A stretch of DNA of 64,000 bases from Dendrophyllia cribrosa (GCA_024195265.1 JAJLRJ010000015.1:998470-1062469), one strand, 5' to 3'; positions 1-11,196 are shown, counted from the stretch's first letter. Notes: generated from the sequence alone by a model not told the origin. Made by a program: numbers and translations.

Positions 1-12
1 GGTTGTCCTAGG

Positions 13-1111
13 GGGTGTGCGGAAAACTCAGACCCGGAAAACTCAGACCTCAGACCTCAGACCCGGCGGAAAGACCCAGCGGAAAACTCAGACCCCACGA
101 AATTTCAAAAATTAGACCCGGCGGAAAACTCAGACCCAGCGGAAAACTCAGACCCCTCGAAATTACAAAAGAAATAAACTTCACTCATGATCAATTTTAG
201 TCACCTCGCGTAAAATGTTTTATTGTCACGCAATCACCCCAGGAGATCGCTTAGAATACAGCGAGATGTTTATCTTGCCCGGTTCATCGCTGTCGATCAA
301 ACAGGGAAAAACTATAAACACGGTTTAAAATAGCAGTCGACACTTCGATCACTTTTCACTGAAAAAAATGAAAACAAAAAAGAGTCGCGAAAATGTTAGT
401 CAAATTATTATAAAGTCAGTTTTGTATACATTCATAGTTCTTTATAGTGCTAGACATAGAACGGATTTCCCGTGTTTGCGAGTGTAGAAGCGCTCAGAGT
501 TGCATATTTTACGCTTGAGCAAACACCTGAAGAGAGCGCCGCATTCAGGAATCGCAACAAAACACGTTAATTTAGATGAAGATTCTGAGGCGGATATTAT
601 TTTAGCAGTTCAAAGCATGCGATGTGTCCAACAATCAGTTTTTTAATATTATTTCAAGGTTTCTAGGAAGAAAGTTGTAACGATATGCATTGTAAAATTT
701 TATTCCAGGGAGAATTTGGTCACGTGCTAGGCAACGATGGCAGTACTTACAAGTATGCGACACATGTACATGTAATTCGAGTTATCTAAATCAAGAAATT
801 ACCGTTTCGATGCTTATCGGAGTTTAGTAATGTCTCGCAAGAAATTCTAAGCGATCTCCTGGGGTGATTGCGTGACAACAAAACATTTTATGCGAGGTGA
901 CTAAAATTGATTATGAGTGAAGTTTATTTCTTTTGTAATTTCGAGGGGTCTGAGTTTTCCGCCGGGTTTAAGTTTTGAAATTTCGAGGGGTCTGAGTTTT
1001 CCGCTGGGTCTGAGTTTTCCGCTGGGTCTGAGTTTTCCGCCGGGTCTGAGTTTTCCGCCGGGTCTGAGGTCTGAGGTCTGAGTTTTCCGGGTCTGAGTTT
1101 TCCGCACACCC
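13..1111. mobile_element. Foldback (MULE-like) element with long inverted ends
   Basis: The two ends are inverted copies of each other: GGGTGTGCGGAAAACTCAG at 13 and its complement ending at 1111. The match runs inward to about 257 on the left and from about 838 on the right. The outer 150 bases of each arm are short tandem copies of a GGAAAACTCAGACCCGGC-type unit, with different copy number on the two sides. A 10-bp direct repeat, TTGTCCTAGG, flanks the element at 3-12 and 1112-1121. The middle (258-837) has no credible ORF, so the element is non-autonomous. A 9-10 bp duplication with long inverted ends is typical of Mutator-like elements; that class assignment is inference. Confidence 0.8.
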
Positions 1112-1121
1112 TTGTCCTAGG

Positions 1122-2304
1122 CACTTAAGTCCATTTCTCAAAATACCGTGTATTAAGAATAGATAAGAATGAGTATTTGACATATTTTTGTCACTACGCA
1201 ACATGTGATTAGCTGCGGCAAATAGCAAAGGAAATCTTGGATCGAGAGTAGCGAGTTCAATACCTGGTCTCGATTTCCGGAGCCGTTGATCAACTCGCGA
1301 TAATTCCAGCGTTTTTCCACTTTAATAGGGAACTTAAGCAACGACGACGGCAACGCCAAGGAAAACGTCACTTGAAAAAAGGATTCACGCTATTTTAAAC
1401 TACTTTGCAGTTCCAATTTGTTCAGTTTGTCTAATGTGACTGGATTGTCCAGGAGCTGAATTTGAAGGGATGGCTTTCCCGTTCAAACGGAGAAAGGAAA
1501 ATTAACCGTCGTCGGTTCACGTTCTCCAGAAAACCTATAATTTGATCATTTGACGTTGTTGTTTTGCAGGGAACGGGAAAGAAATGTACCAAAATGTAAA
1601 ACGCACGTGCAGAGGCATTGTTTTCGCTCATTAAACCTATTGTTTTGTGCCGTTCTCGCTGCCGTCACCGTCGTGGTTGCTTTAAGCTCCCTATTTAATT
1701 ATTGAGAACCGCTTTAATACGTAGAAAAAAATTTGATGCATGTGATCGCAAAATAAATACTTATATTTCTTTTTTTTTTCCTTTTTAGCTAAAAATGGAC
1801 CGCCCTTGGCTGTATTTTATTGTTCTCTATTGTTTGTTAGTTTTTTTCTTGTACTGTGTTGCGTTTCGTCATCAGGGTGCGCAACTTGGAGTGGCAGCTG
1901 GAAGCTGTCACTCACGCGCGGGACCAAGCCAAGCGTGGATGGTCCCGCGCTGAGAGGCAGCTACGCTTGCTGGAGTGGGTCCAGAATATGGGTCCATTCC
2001 AGCAAGCGGAAGAGGAGGAGGAGGAAGACGAAGGGTTCAATTCTGTACAGGAATAATTCCTATGGAGAATTCATCTCTTCGTCTCCTTCCATCCTTCCTT
2101 CCTTCCTCCCTTCCTTTTTTCATTTCTTCTTAATGTCCTTATTTCTCTATCGTTTATGGATTATTTAATTTTTGTTTATTTATTTATTTATTTATTTATA
2201 TATTTATTTTTTATGTTGTTGCACTAATTCAATCTCTTGCTAAATCATTTGCTTTCCCGTTCTTTTTCCTTCCTGTCTTTTCTTTGTATGTTCTTTTTCT
2301 AAAG
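1122..2304. other. No recognised gene; possible short charged exon
   Basis: Mostly AT-rich sequence with T-runs near 1770-1785 and TTTA repeats near 2175-2205. A 66-codon open frame at 1856-2056 (+) is rich in Arg, Glu and Gln and ends in a poly-Glu stretch, as a coiled-coil exon might. CAG acceptor-like trinucleotides precede it. There is no family match I can name and no supporting neighbour exon. Confidence 0.3.
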
Positions 2305-2547
2305 CCCCATTCACACCAACGGTTAAACATGTTTAAATGTTGTTTAGTTTAACTGCGTTTTTAGTCTCTATCATGAACGTTTTTAAATGTATATGACTCA
2401 AACTACCTGAAATGGCAATAAAAGTCAGTAAAGTTTCTTTTAGTAAAGATTTCACTCCAAATATTACGGGAGGTTAGCAGGTATATTTCTAAACCTGTTT
2501 TAAACTAAACAACATTTAAACATGTTTAAGCGTTGGTGTGAATGGGG
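2305..2547. mobile_element. MITE, 243 bp
   Basis: Terminal inverted repeats of about 45 bp: CCCCATTCACACCAACG at 2305 and its near-exact complement ending at 2547, continuing through TTAAACATGTTTAAATGTTG. The interior has no ORF. The target duplication is not clear, so the superfamily is left open. Confidence 0.75.
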
Positions 2548-2615
2548 TATAAGAAAATCCAGCTGCCACTGCAAGTCACTGCGTTGCCTGTCCCTCTTTA
2601 TACCGCGAATTATTT

Positions 2616-2831
2616 TTGTACCAAGTTTGTGAAATGTCAAAGAGTTTGGTTAAAAAAGTAGTAATAACAAATTCACAAACAGATGAAAAAATAAAATGTA
2701 AAAGTATGTATCAGTGTTCAAAACTGTTGAACAAGAATCTCGGTTCAATTCAACATTACCTAAGAACTGGAAATGAGTTAACGGATAAAGACGGAAACAA
2801 AATAAGATTATCTTTCGACAAAACACACTAA
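2616..2831 (+). CDS. Small ORF with NUMOD1-like pattern (orphan)
   Basis: A 71-codon ORF; a second ATG at 2634 would give 65 residues starting MSKSLVKK. The middle reads like the helix-turn-helix module called NUMOD1: a basic strand, then SMYQCSKLLNKN, then SIQHYLRTGNEL, then a short DKDGNK turn. In its known settings this module sits beside homing endonucleases or in proteins of large DNA viruses and related mobile elements. Here it stands alone, with no endonuclease domain nearby. It could be a remnant of an integrated element or a chance ORF in AT-rich DNA. Assignment is by eye only. Confidence 0.3.
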   Translation: MYQVCEMSKSLVKKVVITNSQTDEKIKCKSMYQCSKLLNKNLGSIQHYLRTGNELTDKDGNKIRLSFDKTH

Positions 2832-2966
2832 AAATTGGTAAAGTACCCCATAGTGCCTAACATAACAAAAATTATAGATGATTCATCTATAATTATACGA
2901 TATACGTCAAAGTAACGACAAAACACACTGAAATGGAAAAGTGCCCCAGAGTGCCTAACATAACTA
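2816..2966 (+). repeat. Direct repeat of about 50 bp plus a 26-bp palindrome
   Basis: CGACAAAACACACT followed by a GGTAAAGT-type stretch and GTGCCTAACATAAC occurs at 2816-2866 and again at 2918-2965, about 102 bp apart. Between them, AATTATAGATGATTCATC and its complement form a palindrome at about 2870-2896. The first copy overlaps the end of the small ORF at 2616-2831. Confidence 0.6.
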
Positions 2967-3237
2967 CTGTATACAACTTGAGAAATACCAAATATAAACT
3001 GTGGATAGTCCTTTGATTCGTAAAAAATATTACTTGGAGGTAAAAACAAGTAGTTGTATAATAAATGATTCCCGAATTAGCATTTTGTAAATTCAAATCT
3101 CTATAACTCACTAACGCGACGTTAAAAACAAGAAATATTTAACTATTTAACTTTTCAACGTACATAGAGTTGATTAAGCAAAAAAAAATTTGGGGTTAGG
3201 TGCACTTGAAGGAAGTGAGTGGTTACCCAGGGTATAC

Positions 3238-3326
3238 AGCATTCTCCATCCCCAGGAACAGAGCATGCTCATTCATCCCCAGGAACAGAGCATGCTCATT
3301 CATCCCCAGGAACAGAGCATGCTCAA
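3238..3326 (+). repeat. Tandem repeat, 27-bp unit, about 3 copies
   Basis: The unit ATCCCCAGGAACAGAGCATG plus CTCATTC occurs three times, the first copy slightly different at its start. All three frames stay open because 27 is a multiple of three. It sits just upstream of the ankyrin exon at 3400 and may be intronic. Confidence 0.8.
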
Positions 3327-3399
3327 TCCAGTTGGAACCACAGCTTAGTTTCAGTTATTGTAAGTGCACTACTAAGTCCAGCGTTTGCCTTTTGTGTAG

Positions 3400-4117
3400 A
3401 GCATGGAGCAGACTTAACAGCAACTAACAACGAAGGGCATACTGCACTAAGTCTGGCTGTAGGGGTAGGCAACAAGAATGGTAAGCGCACAGTTTGCGAA
3501 ATTAGTTAACAGTGTATAAATAAGTAGCATGCGCTAGCTAGAAACAGGAGCAAAGGGGATTTTCTAGTGAAGGTGTATGAAACGCGAGCAACGCGGTATG
3601 AAACACAAGCAGCAGAGAGAGCACGCGGAGCCTGAAGGGAGTGAAGTTTCTTCATTTGTGCTCCGTACTCCCTTCTTTCTTCATGTGCTGGAATTCGCCC
3701 CTCGATTCCTCCATACAGGCTAAGTTTGAATCTGAATCTGAATACCCTTAGTGTTACCAAATCTTTTTTTATTTTTATTCCACAAGAGTAACCTTTTTTT
3801 ACGATGAGTACTTCTATCCCTTTACATGTATGTGCAAGTCTTTATGCGTGCCATTTAATTCGAGATTGTTAAACGGGGTGACAGTTACGTGTTTCTTTGA
3901 CTTTGACTTTCTACCAGAAAAAGACGGATTTTTTATAGTGTGACATCTCCGTGAGCTTTACAATCATCCTAGCAACATAGTCTGCGTAACAGGCGTAAAC
4001 TAACCACGGAGGCTATGCTGACTTTTTGAACAGCATAGTTGATAAGTCCTTTATTTTCATTCTGCAGTTCAGCGTGTCATGGAAGACTACCTTCGCTCGA
4101 TCTTGGAAGGCCACTGA
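3400..4117 (+). CDS. Ankyrin-repeat protein, last two exons (partial)
   Basis: Exon A (3400-3480) follows a TTTTGTGTAG acceptor and ends at a GTAAGC donor. It encodes an ankyrin-type stretch: EHGADLTATNNEGHTALSLA, with the GADL turn and GHTALSLA helix of the repeat consensus. Exon B (4068-4117) follows a T-rich CTGCAG acceptor and encodes QRVMEDYLRSILEGH, then stop TGA at 4115-4117. Exon A ends one base into a codon and exon B starts two bases into one, so the phases fit (shared Val). Ankyrin repeats bind other proteins; nothing here shows the partner. Upstream exons must lie left of 3400 but were not located. Only 42 or so residues are visible, so the full protein is unknown. Confidence 0.55.
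3481..4067 (+). other. Putative intron of the ankyrin gene
   Basis: Lies between the donor at 3481 and the acceptor ending at 4067. It contains no tandem array and no recognised element. A minus-strand open frame at 3506-3760 has biased composition and no family match. Confidence 0.45.
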
Positions 4118-4579
4118 TGAAAGTCGCACCATCAGTTTGATTGGGACATATTTATTGAATCCACAAGCAACGATAACTCGGACAACTTTCAGAAACATGT
4201 GCCGTATATCTGTTGTTTGTTTGGAGTTAGTTCACTTATCAAACTAACATCTTAAAATAGGAAAGATTAGCTCCATCATAGCAGTTCAAAACAAAAAAAG
4301 CAAATCATCACTTTGACTAGCACTGTGCTGCACTGTGCTGCACTGTGCATTCTTTGACAGTTTACTGTGTCACAGTTATAAGTGATGTCATTTCAAGTCA
4401 CGTGTCATGTTTGTAGATAAACTGTAAAAATACATAAGTAAAGTGCTTTTATTTATTTCGTAAATTACATCGCAACAGCAGAATGGTTTCTCACTTTTAA
4501 TAGTGTGTGTGTGTGTGAAACAATAATATCAATAATATATTATTTAAAATATAATGTAATATTGCCAAACCAAAAAATG

Positions 4580-4700
4580 AACACGTAAAGGAGACGTTTC
4601 TTCATTCTGCATGTCAAATCTGGAACTCGCTCCCCCGTTCAAACACGTAAATCAGTGTACAACTTTGTCTGCTCTGGACAAATCATTTGTTAATTTTTAA
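4580..4700 (+). mobile_element. 3' remnant of a CR1/L2-type LINE
   Basis: The plus strand at about 4593-4650 reads TFLHSACQIWNSLPRSNT then stop. The IWNSLP motif is the typical C-terminus of CR1/L2/Rex-type LINE ORF2 proteins. Everything upstream of it is missing, so this is a 5'-truncated fragment. A short (TG)n run lies just before at 4503-4517. Confidence 0.5.
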
Positions 4701-4976
4701 CTAATACTGTAAATAGTGTTAATCACTACTTGTATTTCATTTAAACACGATAACTAAAAGCTTTTTTATCATTTTTATCTCAACTAACTTGTATTAAATT
4801 TTTAACTATTATTTGATTTATATTCTGTTGTTGTATTTGTCTAAGTAGTTAAAAGCGAGCATTTAATCAGACTAACCATACATCGAGAAACAAAAGAAAA
4901 ACAAAGGACAAGGCCAAAGAACGAGTACTGTTATTGTTTTGAGATGTTTGAGTAGCCGCCCCCCCCCCCCCGGCAC

Positions 4977-6726
4977 GGTCCATGGGTCATTCGTCCATTC
5001 AATTTTTTATTTTAATTAAAAATTAAAAAATCGATGTCTGTTTTGGATTTGCTTAAACGTTTATTGGAAAATTGTTTTATCTAATACAATTTGTCCGTTT
5101 TTATGCGTTGAAGTAAATCGAAAAGGGCATATCGTTAACATTACTTCAACTCACCTTTGCAAACATAAATTGAAAATTGATATCAATTTTCAGTTTTTGT
5201 TTCCATTTGAAAATAGATTGAGATTGAGCAAAGTAAAAAATTGAAAATTGATTTCAATTTTCAATTTTTGTTTTCAATTGAAAATTGGCAATCAATTGAG
5301 CGAAGTGGGGGAAAAGTTGACGCAGTGAGGGTGGCTGCGGAGCTAAAGGAAAACTTACTGTAGGGTAGGCTTGGGACTAGGCTGGGAGGGGAGAATAACC
5401 CCACTCCCTTTGGACTAAGGGCACAACCTCATTCCCGGGTCAAAAAGCAATTGAGGCATCTGGGAGACTCACACAAGGGGGGGGGGGGGGGGGGGGGCTT
5501 AACAAATACTTCCAAGTCGACTATTAACGTTGTGAGATCAAGGATGGAAGGCGATGTGAAAAAATACTGTTCACATTGAAACCGGTACCCATTCCTATGA
5601 AGACATCCCCCCCCCCCCCCCGCCCCGCTTATTTATATATTTATCCCCAGAGGAAGGGAAGGTGAAAAGAGGGAGGTTGCGGTATTTCCCTGATAAGCAC
5701 GTTTTAAAAACAATTCTCCAAAACTAACAAGAACACAAAGAAAAAGTCAATCACAGATTGATATCAACATAAATTCCCATCGAAAAATGTTACCTGTTTT
5801 ACCTTTAAATCCCTCGCTTGCTTGGAAATTCTTTAAATCTCCGCTTCTTTGGTTCTGAAATCCGTAATAAAAACAAACATCTACCCGCATTGATTAAAAC
5901 GTATGAAGTTCCTCGAAGCAAGATTTTATCCCTGAAAGCTCTTCTTTTTCCACTAAAGCGGCTTCTGAGTATCCCTTAATTAGTATCCCCGTCTTGAGTA
6001 GCAAACCACGAAAAATTCAGGGAAATAACGACTTTAACTAAGGTCTCTTTAATTTATCAGGAAATGCTTCTTTTAGCAATTACCTAACCTGAGAGTGTGT
6101 TTTGCCTTGAGTTAATACAAGATCCTTTATGTATTCAACACTAAAGTCGTCCATGTTTGTAATGTTTACTCTATCATATGAATTTCCCGCTTCTTTCTTA
6201 AACCAGTCCCAGACTATTTGAAAGCGGAGATGTCCTTGGGGACGAGGTTGATGGTTAAGACTCCTTATGCCGCAGTGGGTAGGGAATGGGATCCCCCCGA
6301 TTTACGTACTTTGATCCAAGCACACCCTCCCCCACTAGAGTGCTTTTGTCACCTCAAGTGTAAAGACTGTAAACGATTTTGAATGTTTTGGCTGAAATAC
6401 AAAAATTGAAAATTGATCCCAATTTTCAATGTTTTGGACTTTCGTCGAAAACGGAATGATCAGCGATGTCATAAAACTTTAACATGTCTAACACTGGTTT
6501 CAGTTGTTGGTGAAAGAATGATGTCGGTTGTTTAATTTCCTCTTAATTGTCGACGGTAAAAGTGAGAAATGCATGTTCCATTTTGAATTTTTAAAGGAAG
6601 GAAGTAAAATGTTTTTGATATTGCATTTCTCTATTTCTTCTGACAAAAAAAGAAAATCCAATTCTGACATCGATTTTCAATTTTTAATTTAAATAAAAAA
6701 TTGAATGAACGAATGACCCACGGACC
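4977..6726. mobile_element. AT-rich element with about 65-bp inverted ends
   Basis: The left end (GGTCCATGGGTCATTCGTCC, 4977-5040) is repeated as its complement at the right end (6663-6726), about 90% alike by eye. The interior has no credible ORF. It carries three copies of a short palindrome of the form AAAATTGAAAATTGAT..CAATTTTCA (about 5168-5206, 5240-5278 and 6402-6432), a G-run at 5477-5498 and a C-run near 5609-5622. I read it as a non-autonomous DNA transposon. A target duplication is not evident. Confidence 0.65.
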
Positions 6727-7659
6727 TCACACACTCCCGAAAATTAAAACTGATTTCCATCTTTATGTTTAAAACAAACCGCCTACACACTAAGAAGCGT
6801 TTACTGAAGCAACAACATCAACATCAACCATTAACACTTCCCAAAAATTGCCGAAATAAAAGTTTGTTAAAAATTGTGAACTTTTTTTGACAGAATCGCC
6901 TAAAAAGATGGTCGCGTTAATCTTAGAAACAAAGGAAAACTTTTTTTTGTCCTTAACGATATCAAATCCGGCAATTCACAGACGAAAGTTCAGGATTGAT
7001 CGGTAAGAAACTGATTGAAGGTAAGTTTTCTAACACATGTCAGTTATACGCAACTTGCAAGAACACCGCAAAACCAAAAAGGTGTTTCACCTCATTTTAT
7101 TCATTTCCACAAGTTGCTTCAGTCAAGAGAAATGATCTCATTCTCTTGCTTCAGTTTAATCCGTTCACGGTCGTTCAACAACCTTGGAGCCCTCGTGATC
7201 CAAGCAATTTTTTAAGGTCGTTAATCGGCCTTTTTCATCGAATAACGGCAAACTGATCGGCTATTTAGGACCATTTAGTTTTGTCAGTTTATTACTTTAT
7301 TATCTTGAAATTGGAAGAAACCATCGCCAAAAGTGATAGAAGCAAGGGAATATGAACTAAACAGACAAAATAATGGCTAGAAAAGTCAAAATTTCACACT
7401 GAGAATGGCAAGTTTGATTTCTTGACCGCCTGTCCTCATGTTGTGCAGTTGATGGGACACAGGCCGGTACACAATTCATTCGAGCTTCATTGTAATGTAT
7501 CAGTTCCTCTTTACAGTCAGGATTACGAAGCGAAGGACTGGTTACGAGATTGACAACATAGCAGGAACAGTTATTTGCAAGCAAAATTGCTCCGGCTCTT
7601 GATTGGCCAAACATAATGACAAAAGAAGCATTGAGAAAAACTTTTAAATCAATTTATTT
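6727..7659. other. No recognised gene
   Basis: Open frames here (6996-7256 on plus, 7357-7614 on minus) are short, overlap on opposite strands and match no family I know. No inverted ends or tandem repeats were seen. Confidence 0.4.
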
Positions 7660-7772
7660 AAGTCCCGGTTCAAACGTCGAACTTCTTATGTGCCGAATCT
7701 AATGCAAAGGAGCAAAATCTATTTGTTCTTGCTCATATGCATTAGATTCGACGTTTGAACCGGGCCTAAGTG
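7660..7772. mobile_element. Short MITE, about 110 bp
   Basis: TTAAGTCCCGGTTCAAACGT at the left is matched by the complement of ACGTTTGAACCGGGCCTAA at the right. The 60-bp centre is also partly self-complementary (GAATCTAATGCA / TGCATTAGATTC). No coding capacity. Confidence 0.65.
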
Positions 7773-7904
7773 TCAAAGTATTTAGTACGCGAGAACTAAT
7801 TGTCGACAGTTTCCAGATCTAATTGGAATTTGGAAGTGTGAAATAAACACGATTATCTTCTTTCTCGTATGCGCACTGTGGTCTTGTGTGAAGTCTAAAG
7901 AAAA

Positions 7905-8240
7905 TGCCTCTGTCTCGGGGAGTTCAGAGTCTGGATGAAGAAAATTTCCCGAACATTTGGATTGATCAACTAAGTTGATAATGTCAGTTGGCCACCGTAA
8001 AGATATTCAAAAGCTGACGTTTCATGATTTCAACTGAGCTGATGTTAGCGCCTCATGAGAGCGAATCGCTCTGACGAAGGGGTACGTAAGCGCTTGAAAC
8101 GTCAGCCGCAGTTTCAATATCTTTACTGTAGCCAATTGACCTTATCAACTAAGTCGATTTAACCAAATTTTCGGAGTATTTTCTCTTCCCCACCGACGCA
8201 GCACCGCCACAGTTCTTTAGAAACTAATATCCCATTTCGT
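7905..8240 (+). mobile_element. Penelope-like element tail with hairpin
   Basis: The stretch from about 8060 to 8235 matches the 3' end of the Penelope-like element at 60907-61065: the CTGACGAAGG block, GAAACGTCAGC, a GATAAGG/TTGACC block, and CCCCACCGACGCAGCACC followed by TTCTTTAGAAACTA. An inverted copy of part of it (about 7970-8035, with AAAGCTGACGTTTCA) precedes it, giving a hairpin as often seen at the ends of these elements. There is no coding sequence left. Confidence 0.7.
8061..8107 (+). ncRNA. Hammerhead ribozyme motif in the Penelope tail
   Basis: CTGACGA (8071-8077) fits the hammerhead core CUGANGA, GAAA follows at 8096-8099 and the cleavage triplet GTC at 8101-8103. AATCGCT before the core and AGC after the triplet can pair as stem I. 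Stem II is weak here, and stem III would be only AC/GU without a loop. Such minimal hammerheads are known in Penelope-like elements. Activity is not shown. Confidence 0.5.
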
Positions 8241-9203
8241 GGAAACGAAGACGTGTTATGCATTTTTCAAAGTTCTTCTTAGACTTGAAGTTATAGGTAG
8301 AAAGGCAAATTGCATCCGATAGACATCGGTCAGTAAACTTCAAATCGCTAATTATGTATCATGAAAGACCCCGAAATAAATAATTTTGGAGTTTTTGGAG
8401 TGGATGTGTGCTCGATGATGCTCATACATTATTTTTCATGTATTATGTTTTGCTCTTGTACTTTATATACTAACTTTCAGCTATTCATTTGCTTGTAAAA
8501 TAAAGAAATAAAACTTGGACTTCAATATACAATCAATGCGTGTCGCCCACACTGAATGTAATTTAGTTTCCTAGCTACAACAACATCTTAATGAAACATT
8601 CACTTTTACTAATATGCGAGATACAAGCGCAAATTTGTATTGTCAGCCAAACAACATCTTTGGCAAATTTATTTCCCAAATCTTACAGCAGAACAATCTT
8701 TGTACATGTGACATAGACACATTCTTTTTTATTCCATCCCGGTTCCTTGACCCAAGATAAAACAATATAGAAAGAAACCAAATCTCCGGCTTGATGTTCA
8801 TGGTTATTAATTAACTTTTTAATTTTCTTTTAAATGTACTGCTGTGTGCTTGAAGTAATCTTAAATTCCCTGCCAAGAAAAACAACAAATTTTCGATCTT
8901 TGGTGATTTTTTAATAAATCATTTTTTGTTGTTTAAGATTTAGGTGTAAAACAGAAAACAACGTGTACTTATTACTATTTCTATAACTTCTTGAGGATTA
9001 CACAATATATTTGAAAGAATAGTCTTGGTAAGGCAAGCGTAAAATTTGATCTATCGGCCAATCAATCAATTTCACTCAACACTACGCCACGTCAATAAGT
9101 CAGTGAATAGAATATTTTGATAAATACATTTGCAGACCGAAGGCTTTTTTTTTTCATGACTGTAAGTTGAGACTATCTTTAAGAAAAAGTCGTCGATGCA
9201 AGG
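8241..9203. other. Upstream region of the sulfotransferase; no element recognised
   Basis: AT-rich sequence with several AATAAA-like strings near 8500 and no open frame of note. A 5' UTR exon or promoter of the downstream gene may lie here, but no TATA box or splice site could be assigned with confidence. Confidence 0.35.
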
Positions 9204-10520
9204 ATGCCTTGTAGGAGTACATCTAACTCAAGATTTTATTTTTTGCTTTTGTTTCTTGTCCTTTCTACATCAGTTGCATTATTTTACGTGAGTACGAGGC
9301 TCCAGATATTTCCTAAGATGTACATTCCACGAGCCACCGTATCCCCACCTCAAACTCACTCTTCAGTCAATAAGCCAACGGTTGCCAAAGTTTTTCTGGA
9401 ATCTGATACAAACAACACAATGTTTTCCACCGGTGTTTTTCGTCGTTCGCAAAATACGCAAGCGATGTCCCACCAAGCCGCTTCTATTCTAACCTCATCT
9501 CACGGGCTGATAACAAGAGAAAATCTCGGCCCAAAGTTTACACCAATTAAACCAGTCTATCAACCGACCTATCCTCAAGAACACCAACGAACAAGTCTTT
9601 TGATCTACGGCGCAGACCGCTCGGGAACAACATTTACGACGAAGATGTTTGCTGAAGATCCACAGTTGTTTACTGTTTATGAGCCACTATGGATTACAAG
9701 CCAATGGAATAAAGAAGACCCAATGCAAGTTGCTCATTGGAAGAGAAATATTCTTGATGTGTTAAGAGGAATATTAAGCTGCAAATTTGCCGATTCCGAA
9801 GCAGGAACTAAATTTCTTTCTTATACACAAAAGCAGTGGAGTGGTGCTTTTGTAAAGAACCCTTTTACAAGTGACGCTTTTTGTAAGGGAACAAGCCAAG
9901 ATTTGACCAAAATTCCGGACTTCGTAGATAAAGTTTGTCTTTCAAAATTTAAACATAGTGTGACAAAAATTGGTGAACCAAGAGTGCCAGATGCGCTGTT
10001 GTCAACAGTGATACCTGACGTGTTTTTAGAAAACCCTGAAACTGATGTGCGAGTCATTCAACTTGTGCGTGACCCACGCGCGAGTTTCAACTCAAGAATA
10101 AAGTTAAAATGGATGGAAGAATATCATCATTGGCGATTTCCCAACACCGTTGGTAAGCAGTGCTCAAAATTAGCTCAAAATATAAAGTTTGGACGAGACT
10201 TGCCTACTAACTTGCAAGTGAAATATCTTGAAGTGCATTACGAAGATCTGGCTAAGCATCCGATTGAAACATCGAGAAAAAAGTACAGGTTCGCAGGATT
10301 TGAGATGTCGCCAAGTATTCATAACTGGGTCCTAAGAAACACTTCTCCGAGTGAAGAGGAACTATTAAGAGAAAAGGAAGATGTTTTTTCTTCAGTGAGG
10401 AATTCTTCAACAAATGCTGACCAGTGGCGACAAGAATCCCCTATTGAGAGGACAAGAGTAATAGAGAAATACTGTAAAGAAGCATTTGATCTCCTAGGAC
10501 TAGAAAATATAACCACATAA
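9204..10520 (+). CDS. Golgi carbohydrate sulfotransferase (CHST1/3-like)
   Basis: Predicted to transfer sulfate from PAPS to a sugar hydroxyl on glycans in the Golgi lumen. The 438-residue protein is a type II membrane protein: a short basic N-terminus, then a hydrophobic segment at about residues 11-29, then a variable stem. The PAPS 5'-phosphosulfate loop is RSGTTF at 139-144 after SLLIYGAD. The 3'-phosphate site is LVRDPRASFNSR at 287-298. A YEDLA motif at 346-350 is typical of the family C-terminus. Length is close to that of vertebrate carbohydrate 6-O-sulfotransferases. The frame is uninterrupted with no intron, as in many of these genes. The ATG is the first in frame after an AT-rich leader. 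A possible AATAAA lies at 10826-10831. The exact sugar acceptor cannot be told from sequence. Confidence 0.9.
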   Translation: MPCRSTSNSRFYFLLLFLVLSTSVALFYVSTRLQIFPKMYIPRATVSPPQTHSSVNKPTVAKVFLESDTNNTMFSTGVFRRSQNTQAMSHQAASILTSSHGLITRENLGPKFTPIKPVYQPTYPQEHQRTSLLIYGADRSGTTFTTKMFAEDPQLFTVYEPLWITSQWNKEDPMQVAHWKRNILDVLRGILSCKFADSEAGTKFLSYTQKQWSGAFVKNPFTSDAFCKGTSQDLTKIPDFVDKVCLSKFKHSVTKIGEPRVPDALLSTVIPDVFLENPETDVRVIQLVRDPRASFNSRIKLKWMEEYHHWRFPNTVGKQCSKLAQNIKFGRDLPTNLQVKYLEVHYEDLAKHPIETSRKKYRFAGFEMSPSIHNWVLRNTSPSEEELLREKEDVFSSVRNSSTNADQWRQESPIERTRVIEKYCKEAFDLLGLENITT

Positions 10521-10646
10521 ATTAAGGCTTTAATGGGGTAATATACTTGAAACGGTATAAAACTACCTGCGTAAAAATTTGTTTCTTCGTTGTTGCATAG
10601 ATTTGTTTTAAATTGTTTCTTTGCATCTTTATGTTCGTTATTTCAC

Positions 10647-10735
10647 CGCGGGAAGTCTCGGTACATCCATATATTTATATACGGGAAGTCTCGGTCCATC
10701 CATATATATATATATATAAATTTTTTTTTTTTTTT
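10647..10735 (+). repeat. 35-bp direct duplication followed by (TA)n and T-run
   Basis: CGGGAAGTCTCGGTACATCC at about 10648 recurs at about 10682, each followed by ATATAT sequence. The second copy runs into (AT)n and then a run of about 16 T. It lies in the 3' flank of the sulfotransferase. Confidence 0.7.
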
Positions 10736-11196
10736 GTGCAGGTTGGCAAAGCCTCATTGTAGTTTTTCTTTTTTGGGGTTCTTCACGACATAACATAACA
10801 TGCATATGCCGGATGACTCCTAGTAAATAAATTGACTTCAAGCCTTGACAGCCGTGAAAAGATCCTAGATTATCTTTTTACTCGTTATCAAAGGTTAGAG
10901 CTAAAAATAAGAAAGTCGTAGAGAGAGTAAATTGCAGTGAGTTTGTGTCATTAACACTCAGGCAGTTTAGACACAGTGTAACTGAGCACGCGTATAACTG
11001 ATTTTTAGCGATACGCTCCAACGCATGACTGCTCCAACGCGTTAAATTAAAAATCCGTTACATGTACAGCATATTATCAACGTGCGCTAAAAGTTGTTGT
11101 TTTAAAAATGTTACGATACGTGCAACATTTAGTGTGACGCGAGCAGGTCCTACTGCTTAGCCCTCTTCGTGTTAAACACATAAGGCCAGAATTTAG

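Noticed and set aside
5470..5500. Possible G-quadruplex or telomere-like tract
   Set aside because: It is a simple G-run inside a non-coding element, with no telomere unit.
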